A stretch of 64,000 nucleotides of DNA from Apricaphanius iberus (lineage: Eukaryota; Chordata; Actinopteri; Cyprinodontiformes; Aphaniidae): the NCBI GenBank assembly GCA_028564705.1, contig JAPXFQ010001669.1:310001-374000 (forward strand), written 5' to 3'. Under the pieces are notes generated by a model. The model had not been told where the DNA came from. It saw nothing but the letters and a program-made list of their open reading frames with translations, and did not search any database. Below are positions 21,730 to 33,734 of this stretch, one piece after another; position 1 is the stretch's first letter, and each line of letters begins with the position of its first letter. A program made the position numbers and the translations under genes.

Positions 21730-24038
21730 GCTACTGGGAGCTGGTTCCATAGGAGGGGAGCCTGATAACTAAAAGATCTGCCACCCATTCTACTTTTAGA
21801 AATCCTAGGAACTACCAGTAAACCTGCAGTCTGAAAGCGAAGTGCTCTGTTAGGAACATATGGAACAATCAGGTCTCTTATGTATGATGGAGCTAGATTA
21901 TTAAGAGCTTTATATGTCAGAAGGAGGATCTTGAATTCTATTCTAGATTTTACTGGGAGCCAGTGAAGAGAAGCTAAAAATAGGGAAATGTGATCTCTTC
22001 TTCTTTTATTCCATAGAACCCTTTCAGCAGCATTTTGTACTAACTGAAGACTTTTAATTGTATCCTGCGGACTACCTAATAATAAATAGTTACAGTAATC
22101 CAGCCTTTAAGTAATAAAGGCATGGACTAGTTTTTCAGCATCACTCCTGGACAGGATGGTTCTTATTTTTGCAATATTCCTCAGGTGAAAAAAGGAAATC
22201 CTAGAGACTTCTTTAATGTGAGATCTAAATGACATATCATGGTCAATTCTTTGCTTTATTACTGGAGGCTAATTTAATACCGTCCAGGTGAAGGGGTTGA
22301 CTAAGTAGTTTCTTTTTCAGAGCTTCTGGTCCAAAGAAGACAACTTCTGTTTTATCAGAATTCAGAAAGCAAGAAGATTAGAGTCATCCAAATGTATATG
22401 TCTTCCAGACATGCCTGTAGTCTACCTAACTGATCGGATTCATCAGGATTTATGGATAGATATAGCTGTGTATCATCTGCGTAACTGTGGAAATTTATCC
22501 CATGCTGCCTAATTATTTTACCAGGAAGCATATATATAGTAAAAAGGATCGGCCCAAGCACCGAACTCTGTGGTACTCCGCAAGTAACCATTGAGGCCGA
22601 GGAAGATCTATTGTTACCTGAACAAACTGAAATCTGTTAGACAAATAAGATTTAAACCAGCCTAGTGCTGTTCCTATTATACCGACACTTTGAAGCCTTT
22701 CTATGAGAATATTGTGATTGACAGTGTCAAAGGCAGCACTGAGATCTAACAGGACCAGAATGGTCACCAGTCCATTGTCTGAGGCTATGAGAATATCATT
22801 AGTAACCTTCACCAGAGCTATTTCAGTGCTGTGATGAGCTCTAAAGCCTGACTGAAACTTCTCAAACAACTAATTATTGTTTAAATGCTCACACATCTGA
22901 TGTGCAACTATTTTCTCAAGAATTTTAGATAAGAAGGGAAGATTAGGTATTGGTCTATAGTTAATTAAGTCGTTTTGATCAGGAGATGGTTTCTTAAGTA
23001 GAGGTTTAATTACAGCAATCTTAAACTCCTGTAGTACATATATATTGATTAAGGATACATTCATTATATCTAAAATTGGAGCAGCAATCAAAGGGAAAAC
23101 CACTTTTAAAAGTTTATTTGGGACTGGGTCTAACATGCAAGTTGAAGGTTTTGATGAAGCTAATAATTTTAGTAGATCTGAAAGTTCGACTGCATTAAAG
23201 CAGTTCAAGCATATATTAGGTTCAACCATTTTTGATGCTGCCTAACTAAGGAAGAAGCAAGCATATTGGGATGGTTCCCATTTATCTTATTTTTTATAGA
23301 GTCTATTTTATTTATAAACAATTTCATGAAGTCGTCACTACTAAGAGCTGGGGGAATGGTTGGCTCGACAGAGCTTTCAGACAGGATAGGGTTATGTGGA
23401 AAGACTGTTATTTCTTCACAGTCAATGCCATAAGTCAGCACAAGATCTAAAGTGTGGTGACAAGAATGGGTTGGGCCCTGCACATTTCGAGTAAAGCCTA
23501 TTAAGTCTAAGATAATGTTAAAAGCTGTATTTAGACTATCGCTTTCACTGTCAACATGAATATTAAAGTCTCCAACTATAATAACTTTATCAGTGTTTAA
23601 TACTAAGTCAGATAGAAAATCTGATATTTGACCTAAAAATTGAGAATAAGGGCCTGGTGGACGATACAAGACCACAAACAAAAGTTCGTAACTATTATTT
23701 TTTTGGGGATTACTTAGTAAATCATAATGAAAGATGGTGGCTACTCCATCCCCTCGACCAGTACTTCGAGGGACACTAAAGTTTAAGTAAGTAGGGGGAG
23801 TTGTCTCATTTATTGTGACATGGTCCTCTTCCTGCAACCATGTGTCTGCAAGACAAAACAGATCAATATTATTATCACAAATTAAGTCATTTACCAAGAG
23901 TGTCTTTGAGGGGAGAGATCTTATGTTTAGTAAACCACATTTAATTGATTTATTTTTCTGTTCAGTCGGAGTTGTATTCATCTTCATGAGATTTTTATAC
24001 TTTGCTCTAGTAGCATTAACTTTTAATTCATTTGTCAC
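21730..24038 (-). pseudogene. L2-type LINE ORF2 (endonuclease and reverse transcriptase), copy A
   Basis: The start at 24038 gives [18 protein letters not shown], then [11 protein letters not shown] (endonuclease Glu motif), [13 protein letters not shown] and [14 protein letters not shown]. The frame then jumps, at [12 protein letters not shown], over the last endonuclease block (SDH is lost). The reverse transcriptase follows in further frames: NYRPIPNLPFLSKILEKIVA, VLLDLSAAFDTVNHNIL (palm Asp), [26 protein letters not shown] (intact catalytic Asp pair) and the C-terminal LEYCNSLL-type region down to about 21760. Deletion and frameshifts make it inactive. Confidence 0.87.
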
Positions 24039-24052
24039 GGCAATGCGGAACT

Positions 24053-24922
24053 AGAGATAACCCTATCAATGTTCCTGGAAAGAAGGGCAGCGCCGTCCGT
24101 GGTGGGATGGATGCCATCTCTACGTAACAGTCCAGGTTTTCCCTAGAAGGTCCACCAGTTATCAATGTAGCCTACATCGTTTTCTGGACACCACCTTGAC
24201 AACCAAAGGTCAAACGACAGCATACGGCTGTACATGTCATCGCTAGTACGATCAGGCAGGGGACCCGAAAAAATGACAGAGTCAGACATCTTTTTGGAAG
24301 CCCTACACGGAGCTATGCTAATTTTAGTCACCTCCGATTGCCATAACTGTTTGTCATTATCACCAGCATGGATAACGATCCTGCTATACCACCGTTTGTC
24401 CTTGGCCAAAAGCTTCAGATGGGACCTGATGTCCGCAGCTCTGGCCCCTGGAAGGCATTTGACGGTGGTCTTTCGTGTCTCTGGAGCCACTATGGAGCTG
24501 CCAATTACAAGAACTGGCTTCTCCTGCTCAGCGGGTGCGTCGCTGAGCGGGTCGAACCTATTGTTCACAGAAAGGGGCTGGAGCTGGGCTGCGCGCTGGG
24601 GCCTGGCGATAAGCTTCCTACGAACAGTCACCCAGCTCGCCAGAGGTTCCGGCTGCACGGGAGCTGTTGGAGGACGGCTAAGGAGTCCTGTCCTAACTGG
24701 CTCCGCACTAGCTACTGCTGGGCCTGGCTGTTCTACAGCGCGGAGCCGGGCCTCTAGCTCAGAAACCCTTACCTCCAAGGCTACAAAAACGCTGCACTTA
24801 TTACACCTACCATCTTGGCTAAAGGAGGCAGAGGAGTAACTAAACATCTGACACAGAGAGCAGGAGAGAGGAGGAGATTCAGAGAGAAACGGAGGGACAG
24901 GAGAGTAAGCAGCCGTAGCCAT
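24053..24922 (-). pseudogene. L2-type LINE ORF1 with SGNH esterase domain
   Basis: The frame starts with MATAAYSPVPPFLSE at 24922. A Cys-rich N-terminal piece (CSLCQMF, CNKCSVF) may bind zinc. A short coiled coil (LEVRVSELEARLRAVEQ) follows, then a Pro/Ala-rich linker. From about residue 135 comes the esterase fold: VLVIGSSIV (block I Ser), IHAGDNDKQ (Asn block) and, beyond an in-frame TAG after DNWWTF at 24143, LLRRDGIHPTTDGAALLS (Asp-x-x-His). These are the catalytic blocks of SGNH hydrolases fused in ORF1 of CR1/L2 elements. One stop separates the last catalytic block from the rest. The function in transposition is not settled. Confidence 0.85.
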
Positions 24923-25219
24923 GCTAGAAATAAACCTAAGCTAACCTAGCGATACCTTACCTAGCCCAGAAAACCAGTATAACACTTAATGAGTTCCCAA
25001 AACGTAAAAAACACACAAAATAAGGGTTTCAACATGTTTGTGTGTTAGAATAACACGGAAAAGCTTCTGCACAGAGAAAATTAGATAAATTAAAGAGGGC
25101 AAGAGCACCGAGATGCTTCAGCCAAGTGAGTTAACAAACAGAAAATGACACGATACGCTTTACCAACGCAGTGTCCGTCTTCAATCCGTCCGTCAAAAGT
25201 CCGTCTTTAAAATCTTATT

Positions 25220-26165
25220 AGGTCCTTTCATGTGTGAAGTAGACATTACAACATTGGCAACATGAGGTCTGTACATATGAACCAACATTACCAAAACTTG
25301 TATATTGTCCCACGAGACCAAGGTCATGTGTTATAAAGGATTCCATTTTATTTTTACCTTAACTATCCCCCTTCCTTCACCCAGTCATTAAAAAAATAAA
25401 TTTCTTTATTATATAGGTTCTGCAATATTAGTTTTCAAATACCATAAAGAAAAGGTTCCCATGTTTCCTCAAAAACAGTTAACAAACCATATATTTTACT
25501 CATCATTCGTTCAAACGCGGTCGTCTCTGATAGAGCAGATTACCATTCTGTTTATTTTGGATTGTTCTGTCCCATCCAGTGCCTCAAAATAACCCTTTTG
25601 GTAGTTTTGAGAGTATTTCTAATCTATTTTGCTATTTTATATTCTATTCTCAGGCGTTGATCAACATGATTTAGAAGGCATAATGATAGTGTCAAGACCA
25701 AATTCAAGCGTAGGGTGTTATTTATCTTTGCCATAACCCTACTCCGGTAGGGGTCCGACTAGGGCACGTTAAAAACATATGTACCATGTCTCCCGGAATA
25801 CGTCTGCAACACCAGCATAAATTAGAGTGTACCCTTCTTATACTGTACAGCCTGTCTTGCGTCCAGTATAATCTGTTAAAAAATTCAAATTCAATTAGTT
25901 TGGAACATGCATCCTTCATTAGCTTAAGTTGTTTGATCAAACTTTCCCGTTCTTCCTCTCCAATTATTTACCCTACTTCAGCCTCCAACACCCTTTGAAG
26001 ACCCAAATTGACGTTGCTAATTGTTTCTTGTGAGAAGGTAGTTGTAAATACTTTTTGAAAAAATAATATACTGACGAGATATGTGAGTTTTATTCCAGAA
26101 CAATTCAATTTTAAAATACAGTCTCTAAATTGGAAGAATCTATAACAATCCTTGTTATCTAGATT
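25220..26165 (-). mobile_element. L1-type LINE 3' fragment
   Basis: Minus-strand frames give FFQFRDCILK, LIEFEFFNRLYWTQDRLYSI and CWCCRRIPGDMVHMFLTCPS, the Cys-containing C-terminal region of L1/Tx1 ORF2, followed by a short decayed 3' end. It is 5'-truncated or interrupted at the hAT-like element starting at 26174. Confidence 0.75.
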
Positions 26166-26374
26166 ATATATGGCAGGGTTTTTCCAGCGTTCAAATTTGC
26201 GTGGCGGCCGCCTCCAGCTAATTTTGTGCCGCCTCAGCCTGATATCGCTCTGCCCCCAACTATATGGAAGTTATTTTCACTGCCGTTGCAGAGTTATGCC
26301 ACCACGGGGGCGTTGTATTAGCAGCGGTGGGCCGGGGGAAGCACAGAAAAAGTATATAAAATTGTATTTCATAG

Positions 26375-27946
26375 GCCCTGCCCCAATACCCGCACTTGCA
26401 ACCTTGTGCACTTCATTTGCGTGTTCCCGTTGAGGGGCGCAAGTGCGTAGGGTGTCCCGATTCTCCAGAGCGGAAACTCCGGCCCCTTGCCCCGCCTCTT
26501 TTGCGCCCTCGCTCGCACTTTGCTGAAGCCCGCATCGGTACGGACTTCAGTGAATGGTATTACCCACAATCCATTGCTACATGTGAAATTCTGTGACAAA
26601 ACGGCAACAAACGGTTCCAGCTGCTTCTCCTACAAATTTATTTTCAAGTTTAAGGGCATCAGTTAGTTCTTAAAATTGCCTGGGACAATATCAATAAACC
26701 GGAGTCTGGTTTGAAGATTGCTATAGATGAAATATTAATTAATATATTAGTTATGTTTTCATCTGATTGATGTTTCATTACAACATCCACTGCAGTGTGT
26801 TAACAGATTTAGGAAATCGTATCTTCTTTCAAATAGTAAAAGTTAAAAGCCGTAAGCTGCATGTTTTGCACTGTTTTTCAAATAACTCTTAAAACCATAA
26901 TCAGCCTGCTGGCATGGAAGAATCATTAAAACAAAAATCGTCAAACAAACAATGATGGACTGTCGATCGGTCCAAGTAGTATCCCTTCTGTTACCCGTTG
27001 ACAGATGCAGATAGGAACCAGCCCTCCCCGTGACCCGTTGAAGCTAAGCGGTATAGAAGACGGATGGATGGATGGATAATGATCCTGAAACACTTTCAAA
27101 GGCTCGAACTGAAGTGTCATTAACGTGGTCGGGTTGTGGGTGAAAAGATTCATCCTGAATTTAAATGTATTATTTAAATATGTACCTATAGCGGAGCTTC
27201 ATGCGTTTCAAAAGTATCATCACTAAATACTGATGGGGAAATGTCCACAACACCCCCCCTATTGAATCATTTATTATGTTTATTATTTATTGTGTACATG
27301 AGCAATTAATGAGCTGTTGGACATATCCGTTGAAAAATATTATTTACTAATAACGTTGTTTGTATTTTCATGATAGGCCAAAAATAATATTCCCTGTGTG
27401 TTTTTAGCAAGTCATAAAACAACGTAAAATTCTAAATAATGAAAGAATCAATTTCTCTGCATTTTAAATAAAATTGCGTTTGGGTACTTATTTCTGGTGA
27501 AAAGATCATCTCCTGGCATTCCAGTGTCTGTTCATTTAACACAGCAGATATGACAAATATACATAATACAAAAAACACATTCTATAATCAAAACGCTTTC
27601 TTTATAGCCAATATTTACTGTAAATAAATGACACATATATACAATTGGTGCCTCTGATTAAAATACAATATGTTCTATAACTTTGGACTTTAAGCCATAG
27701 AATTTGCTAGATATTTTTTTAGATGATTTCGTTTCAGTTTTATCGTATTAAGCAGGAAAATAACACGGACGGCACCGCCATTTTGGTTGTCATGGAGATA
27801 CTACAGTGTGTCGACGTGATCCTCACTGTCCCAATCGTGCAGTTATTCACACACTTGTTCACTACGCACTTGAACCCTTGTCTGCACTTCAACCAAGTGC
27901 ACTTTGTGGAAGACCGTAGGGTGTAGTGTGGGTATTTGGACAGGGC
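26375..27946. mobile_element. 1.57-kb DNA transposon inserted in element X (empty site known)
   Basis: The ends are inverted repeats: GCCCTGCCCCAATACCCGCA at the left, and GCCCTGTCCAAATACCCACA reading in from the right. CATAG lies on both sides (26370-26374 and 27947-27951), and the equivalent place in copy 2 of element X (about 53960) reads TTCATAGAG with one CATAG and no insert. This gives a direct insertion event with a 3-5 bp duplication. No transposase was recognised inside. The class is uncertain. Confidence 0.82.
26970..27080 (+). repeat. RTE/SINE-like 3' tail with GGATGGATGG
   Basis: It contains ACCCGTTGACAGATGCAGAT, CCCTCCCCGTGACCCGTTGA and AGCGGTATAGAAGA, then a GGATGGATGG repeat. 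This is a pattern I know from the 3' ends of many fish short interspersed repeats. A shorter relative is at 47920-47980. Confidence 0.65.
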
Positions 27947-28877
27947 CATAGAGTGTAAAAATTGGGTTTTCCCGCTAGTTGGTGCTATCTGTGTCCTGAT
28001 TTTCCCCCGCTCTTCAACCAGGTAAATGTTTTGTTTTTTTGCATCCAAGAATATCTTGTTTATTTTTTAAAAACACCCTCCATCTCAGAGTAACATTAAT
28101 GGATTTTAGCGTTACAGATATGACCTGGGAAAATCAGCCACTACTTTAAAAAACAACCTCGCGGTGAAACAGCGCAGACAAATTATCATAGCAAGCAGTC
28201 TAAAGGTAGTCATGGTTGTGACAAGCTGTGAAAATTGCAGGCAGGAACTGGCGAGGGTCAGAATCATGGTCAGAATAAAGGACAGGACTCTTTTTATGAC
28301 GTTTTTTCCACCAAACCTGATCCTTTTTTTAACAACCGCAGAGCACCTTAAAATTAACGTTTCGGCGTCTGACCTACTTTTGTGCGAGCTGCAAGCAATC
28401 TGTTAAACTAAAGGAAATTTTTCTAAATAAAGTACTGCAGATTACAAATGCGATCATATTCATGGATCTACACAGATTATAGAGATAATATAGAGATCTT
28501 TCCTCCCGTATAATTCACTGTGAAACAGAAAGGGAAAATACATTTATTAAATGTGAAGAGTAGATAAACAAATGTGTATTTCAACAACGAATTCTCCTCT
28601 CTGCCATTCTGCAACATTCTGCAATGTTGCAGGTACCGTTTCAAGATGGAAAAAATACATAATCTAAATGTTATGGGTCTGGTGGAATTATTAATTAATT
28701 AATTATTTTTTTTACGTGGATGGATGAAAAATATTAATGTAATATTTTTGGTTGACTCCCACTTTCTATTGTATGGACAGAGTCTGAAAATAGCTCCATC
28801 TTTGCGCTGAATGCAGATTATTCTCACTATCTCAGCATCCAGCGCTCCCAGACAGAGATTTGATATGGCATCCAAGA

Positions 28878-29305
28878 GATAAATTTGATCCACACCTGAT
28901 CTTTCTTAACGCTGTGTATAAATATGTCCATTCAACAAAAAAATTTTCAACAAAGTAATTGATAGGGACTGTATTTCCCCTAAAACCTTAAAGTCGATCC
29001 CTTCCTTATCTGTCACGGTAGATTTATGTAAAAACTGCACATTTTTACTCACTTTACTTACTTTCTCCAGGGCCCTTGAGAGGAATTTAAATTGATACAT
29101 CTGCCCCATCCAACTAGTTCTAATCTGGCAATGTGAATATTTTTTTAAATGTGTCTCTTTAAAGAAACATTTCAGATTGTAACAAATTTAGATGAGACAG
29201 CACTTTACCATGTATTATCGGTTCCTTATTGGCATTCGCATTCCAAGAGCAAAAGGTATAATCCCTCCAGTAGTCATTCTTTCCACAACCAGCCTTTGAG
29301 GTCAT
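28878..29305. other. Unassigned
   Basis: Decayed sequence after element X. A minus-strand open piece (29109-28906) reads into the X-derived frame at 28893-28699 but resembles no family I can name. Confidence 0.4.
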
Positions 29306-29309
29306 AATT

Positions 29310-29690
29310 AAATTGGCCAATTCAAAACAGGTGTCATCTCAAAGCACTTTACAAAAAAACTTTAAATTCAGTTGTATATCAAATCAGTCTAAAATTTCTA
29401 TGTAAGAAATCACTGCAGATTGCATTGAATCCTTGACTTGCAACATTCACTCATCCTGAATGAACATATAGCAACAGTAGACAGTTTTCTGCATTGTGTT
29501 GTTAACTTCAGAGCAATCCCACATAAAGAGCAGGTGTGTATCGACAGTGGAGAGTAAAAACTCCCCTTTAGCAGTGTAGTGTCTATACAAGGGAACTGCA
29601 CAATGTGCATGCAATTTGTCTGGCTAACATAAACAACAGTAGTCGTGAATAATAATTTAATATGATCTGAACAAGTGCTTTCCAATCGGA
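29310..29690 (-). mobile_element. L2-type LINE 3' untranslated fragment
   Basis: Matches the region with CATCTCAAAGCACTTTACAA and AAAAACTCCCCTTTA that lies at the 3' end of the L2 copies at 21165 and 39600, in minus orientation. No coding part remains. Confidence 0.7.
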
Positions 29691-30810
29691 AACTGTTGTT
29701 TACTGCTGTACCTGCTGGGTGGAGATAGCAATCACCTGGTGGGTGGAGGCACCTCTGAGGAGGTGTGGATATTCCAATATTCCGGCCTTCTACTTCAAAA
29801 GCCGGACAGATTTTGACCTGCTCAATCAGAGACTGAATGCAGGATCAAATAAGAAAATCATATCTCACTTAAAACAGCATGGATGTTTTTTCCCCCAAAT
29901 TCATATGCATGTATATGCACCAGAGACACACAATAATAACCCAAATCCCAGGAAAAGTGATTTTTTCATAATATGTCTCCTTTAAATAGGAATAACATAT
30001 GCAACCAAAAACTAACACTACCAGAATTAGAAAAAATAGCTTCAAAGCATAAGTGGGATGTGTGTGTGTTTGTGGGTGTGTCCGCAGGGGGTGATCTGGA
30101 GTCAGGACACAGGGTTAATAGTATTCTTTCTTAACAAGACATGCAACCACACCATACCAACAAAATGAAAGGATATTAAAAGATAGAAGATATAATAACG
30201 CTTTAGCAAGAGCCAGTGAACACAAAAACAAGCATACAACAGCAAAAGCTAGCATGCGTCGATGCTACCAACAACGAGCAAATGGTGGTTTAACAATTAC
30301 TGAAGAATCTATTAAACCATTTCACACAAGTGTAAACTTGTGTTTTAAAACATCCTACAAAAGCATACTCCCTACCCAGACAAACTAAATTTATCCTACT
30401 GGTGATGACTTCGTCCATGCCGCCAGTCCAAGGCGAACGATGAAGTGAGGAGGAGGAACAATCCTAACAGGCCAAGTCCGTTGGGGAACAGCAGCTTAAA
30501 GCTGTTTTTAAAAGAACATGTTCAGATGCAGGCAGCGACTTTAGTAGATCCTGTCTTTAGAAAGGTATCTTGGTATAGCTCAGATGCCAAGCAGACCTCC
30601 TGGCTGAAAAAAACGGGAGGTCGTGTAACTTGGCAAAAGTAATGCTCCGGAGGTTTAGGGAAATGGTCCTGTCCTGGCCTGCAGGTTGGAATCAAGGGAG
30701 AGATTTTGCTAGCAAAGATTTGAGTGTCCCCGTTGCCCAATAGGCATGGAAAGACAATGGCTTCTTTGAGCACAGTCCTTCTAAGAGCTCTCCCTGTGAT
30801 TACCGGACAA
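29691..30810. other. Unassigned, possibly LTR-derived
   Basis: No gene recognised. The part around 30060-30800 has a GT-rich stretch and ends in a CCAAT-containing tandem repeat, so it may be part of an old LTR or viral-like element, but no termini or target duplication were found. Confidence 0.35.
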
Positions 30811-30960
30811 AGACCAATGAGAATACACTGAGGGCAGTGCAAGCTCTGTTGTCGTCACGGGTCTCAGACCAATGAGAATGAGTTGAGGGCGGTGCAAGCT
30901 CTGTTGTCACTGGTCACAGACCAATGAGGATGAGTTTAGGGTATGCAAAAGGATGCTGGA
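30811..30960. repeat. Three tandem ~54-bp units each with CCAATGAG
   Basis: CCAATGAG occurs at 30814, 30869 and 30921, each followed by a GAGGGC-like stretch and (in the first two) GTGCAAGCTCTGTTGTC. The spacing is 55 then 52 bases. CCAAT is the core of the NF-Y binding site; repeated copies are typical of LTR or promoter enhancers, but function here is only inferred. Confidence 0.75.
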
Positions 30961-30984
30961 GACGGCATATGATTTATGGAAAAG

Positions 30985-31650
30985 GAATCCCAACACCAGG
31001 AAGAAACCTGCAGCAGAACCCGGCTAAGCATGAGCGACTATCTACCATGAATTTCTGGGGGTTTGAGAAGACTGAGCAGAGACACAAAAACAATCAAAGA
31101 ACTGATGTAAGAGTACTTTCTATTTTAAAGAAAATGAAATGTTGAAACAAGCACACAAAGGACATTCAGTTACTGGGAGCATCATCCTAGTCGATTTCCC
31201 CTTTTAACAAAGGCATCACAGCAGAGCAGGTTGCCAGAACAGGTGTAAATTCTGTGGAGAAAAAAACACTGGCGAAAACAAGTCACAGCAAATAATGTAA
31301 CAGGACTGTAGTACAAGAGAATAGAAGCTCAGCATAACCTACGCCACTCAGGCTATAACCTTATCAAAAAGGAAAATGTTGAGCCTAGTCTTAAAAGTAG
31401 ATAGAGTGTCTGCCTCACAGACTAAAATTGGGAGCTGGTTTCACAGGAGAGGAGACTGATAACTAAAATATTTGCCTCCTTGACTGCTTTTTTAAATCCT
31501 GGAAACAAGTAAACCTGCAGTCTTAGAGCGAGTTGCTCTGTTAGGAACATATGGAACAATCAAATCTCTGATATATTATGGAGATGATTATTACGGGCTT
31601 TGCATGTAAGAAGGATTATCATAAATTCTATTCATATTGTAGCTTGAAAT
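30985..31650 (-). mobile_element. L2-type LINE 3' fragment
   Basis: In minus orientation it matches the C-terminal coding end and 3' untranslated region of the L2 copies (GTTAGGAACATATGGAACAA, then AACTGGGAGCTGGTT-like and CCTAGTCTTAAAAGTAGATA blocks, then GAAACCTGCAGCAGAACC). Coding frames are destroyed. Confidence 0.75.
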
Positions 31651-32291
31651 TTACACTTAAATTCTATTCTTTGCTTTCGACCATAATTTCCTGGCAACTT
31701 AAACATGGCACCTAGAAAGCATTCCCTCCCCACACAAAAATATGAAAGTAAACACGTAGAGAAGGAAAGGATAAAAGAAAAGAACCCCCTTCTCTGCTAA
31801 ATGGTCACAGAAAGAATGTTAGCCATCCCCCTAACACGACCAGTTCCCTCCAACTATCACATACTTTGCATTTTCCCCTATATTGAGTCTTAGGAAACAC
31901 ACTATACAGTAGCACAGAGACTATTGTGAGTAGGTCAGCGTGTTAGCCAACGTAACATGAGACAAGATGGGAGAATATCTGACCCAAATTCTCACTGTCT
32001 GGGTGACTATTTTAATCTAGACAGCAGCAGAACACAAGGTGTTATGTTTTTCAGGGAGGTCAAGCAGAGTATCAGTTGGGGGTTCTGTACCATGTTACCT
32101 TATTTTCCAAAGGCAGTCTATCATTAAGCTGGGGTGGTTTTAGAACCACACTCAATGGAGTTTCAGTGGAAGCAAATTAAATTCTTATTTTAGAAATGGG
32201 ACTGCTTGATTGTTTAAGGAATTGTTATCACCATTATGTTAAGTATTAACATTATGATTATTTAAAACAATTATTTGCTAAGACAAAAAAA
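31651..32291. other. Nothing recognised
   Basis: No open frame or repeat structure was recognised. It lies between an L2 fragment and a Harbinger-like terminus. Confidence 0.45.
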
Positions 32292-33734
32292 AATGGGCCT
32301 CATTTATCAAACTTGCATACGACCGAATCAGGGTGTAAATGTTGCGTACACAAAAAATTTACATCTTTCGGCATTTATCAATCTGGACGTGAGCGAACAA
32401 TGCGCAAAAAATATACACCAAGTCAGGGGGGATGTAAATTTTACACCTGTTGAAGGTTGGCCGATGGCGGACTCAGAGTTAATGCAGAAAGCATGCTGGA
32501 CCGAAGAACCACTGGGAGGCAGGCATCTTCAGAGCTCTGATTTAGTTTTATTTTTCCCACAGACAAGGTGACACAACAGCCCAGCTCCCCCCCCAAGCCA
32601 TCTCTGAAGCCACCTTTAAATATGGTGGGATCAGACTATAAACAAAAATAAGAGGGGAATGTTAAACTAAATAAATCTATAGGAGTCAAGACTTAAACAG
32701 TTAAAATTAGATGGTACTGCTAACCATTAAGTAACTAAGAAAACTAATAACCAAGAAAAACTAAATAAACGAAAACAATAATAATGGACAAAACAAAAGA
32801 AAAGGCCTCCACATCCACCCCTCTCCATTTCAGCTGGTGGCTCATCTCAGCCGGTTGCTTGATGATATGATGAACCACAGCTGGTGTTCCCTGGGAGCCC
32901 TCCATGGCGCGCTTCATGGAACACTCCCCTCTGGTGGACACTCAAAAACAGAGGGGTGAGTGGACAGAAAAAAAAGAACAAAATCACTTGTTCAGCTTTC
33001 ATCTTTAAAGGAGAGGATACGATCACAGATCCTCACAACACCCATTTCAACCTTCATCGCAACACGCTAAAACATGCAATTTCATGATGTTTGGGTTATG
33101 TCATGATCGTCTTTCATATTAAATAAACAAGGGGCGCCTTGCACACCACAGGGCTCCAAATTGTAGTCGATTTAATAAGTTAGTGCCTTAATTGCTGCAG
33201 TTAGTGTGCGAGTCGTCTTTTTTCTTCCTTTCAATATTACCCATGTTTTCAGCTGCCCAATATTTTTGGAACGGATGTGCGTGCTGATCCCCTTTTTTAT
33301 GATAGTCTGTCATTAAATAAGGTGCAAAATGTCAAACTCTAAAGTCTCCCACAAATTGTCGATTTCTCAATAGCAGCAGCATACAGACAAATGTAAGGAA
33401 AAAAAACATTTCTCTCTCTCTGTGGCTTAGATAAAAATAAAAACCTAAATAGATCTAAAATGGCAGTGAAACAGTGACCATGTAAACATTCTGTAACAGA
33501 ATATAAATGAATAAAAAGTAACTAGAAATATGTTGTATGTACAACATGATGTGCAATGTATGGTTAAAGCTTAGATGTTTTTATAAGATGTGGGTTGTGC
33601 ACAAAATAAGCACAGCCGCGGCATCGTGTCATTCCGGTCCCACTGCAGGTGCTATCCATACTGGGTGTTCTGGCCACTAGCTATGTAATATAACAATGAA
33701 TAACTGCATGTCATGCTTTAGCCTTCCTCATACA

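Larger units (their letters stand above)
21165..25215 (-). mobile_element. L2-type LINE, near full length (copy A)
   Basis: A 4.05-kb minus-strand element. It has a 5' end near 25215, ORF1 (24922 to about 24053), ORF2 (24038 to about 21730), a 3' untranslated region and a terminal TTGAATTGAATT-type tail at 21165-21178. It matches the + strand copy at 33735-37063 over almost its whole length. Relative to that copy it lacks about 520 bp after the endonuclease (joined at about 23384) and has scattered stops. It is the only copy here that reaches the 5' end and keeps ORF1. Confidence 0.9.
26174..28877 (+). mobile_element. hAT-like element X, copy 1 (truncated, interrupted)
   Basis: It starts CAGGGTTTTTCC at 26174 and matches, in the opposite orientation, the hAT element at 52398-54152 from that element's right end inward. 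The matching parts are 26174-26374 and 27947-28877. Between them sits a separate insertion absent from the other copy. The other end of X is missing here, so the copy is truncated at about 28877. The shared sequence includes a conserved exon-like reading frame near 28750-28870 on the minus strand. Confidence 0.78.
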
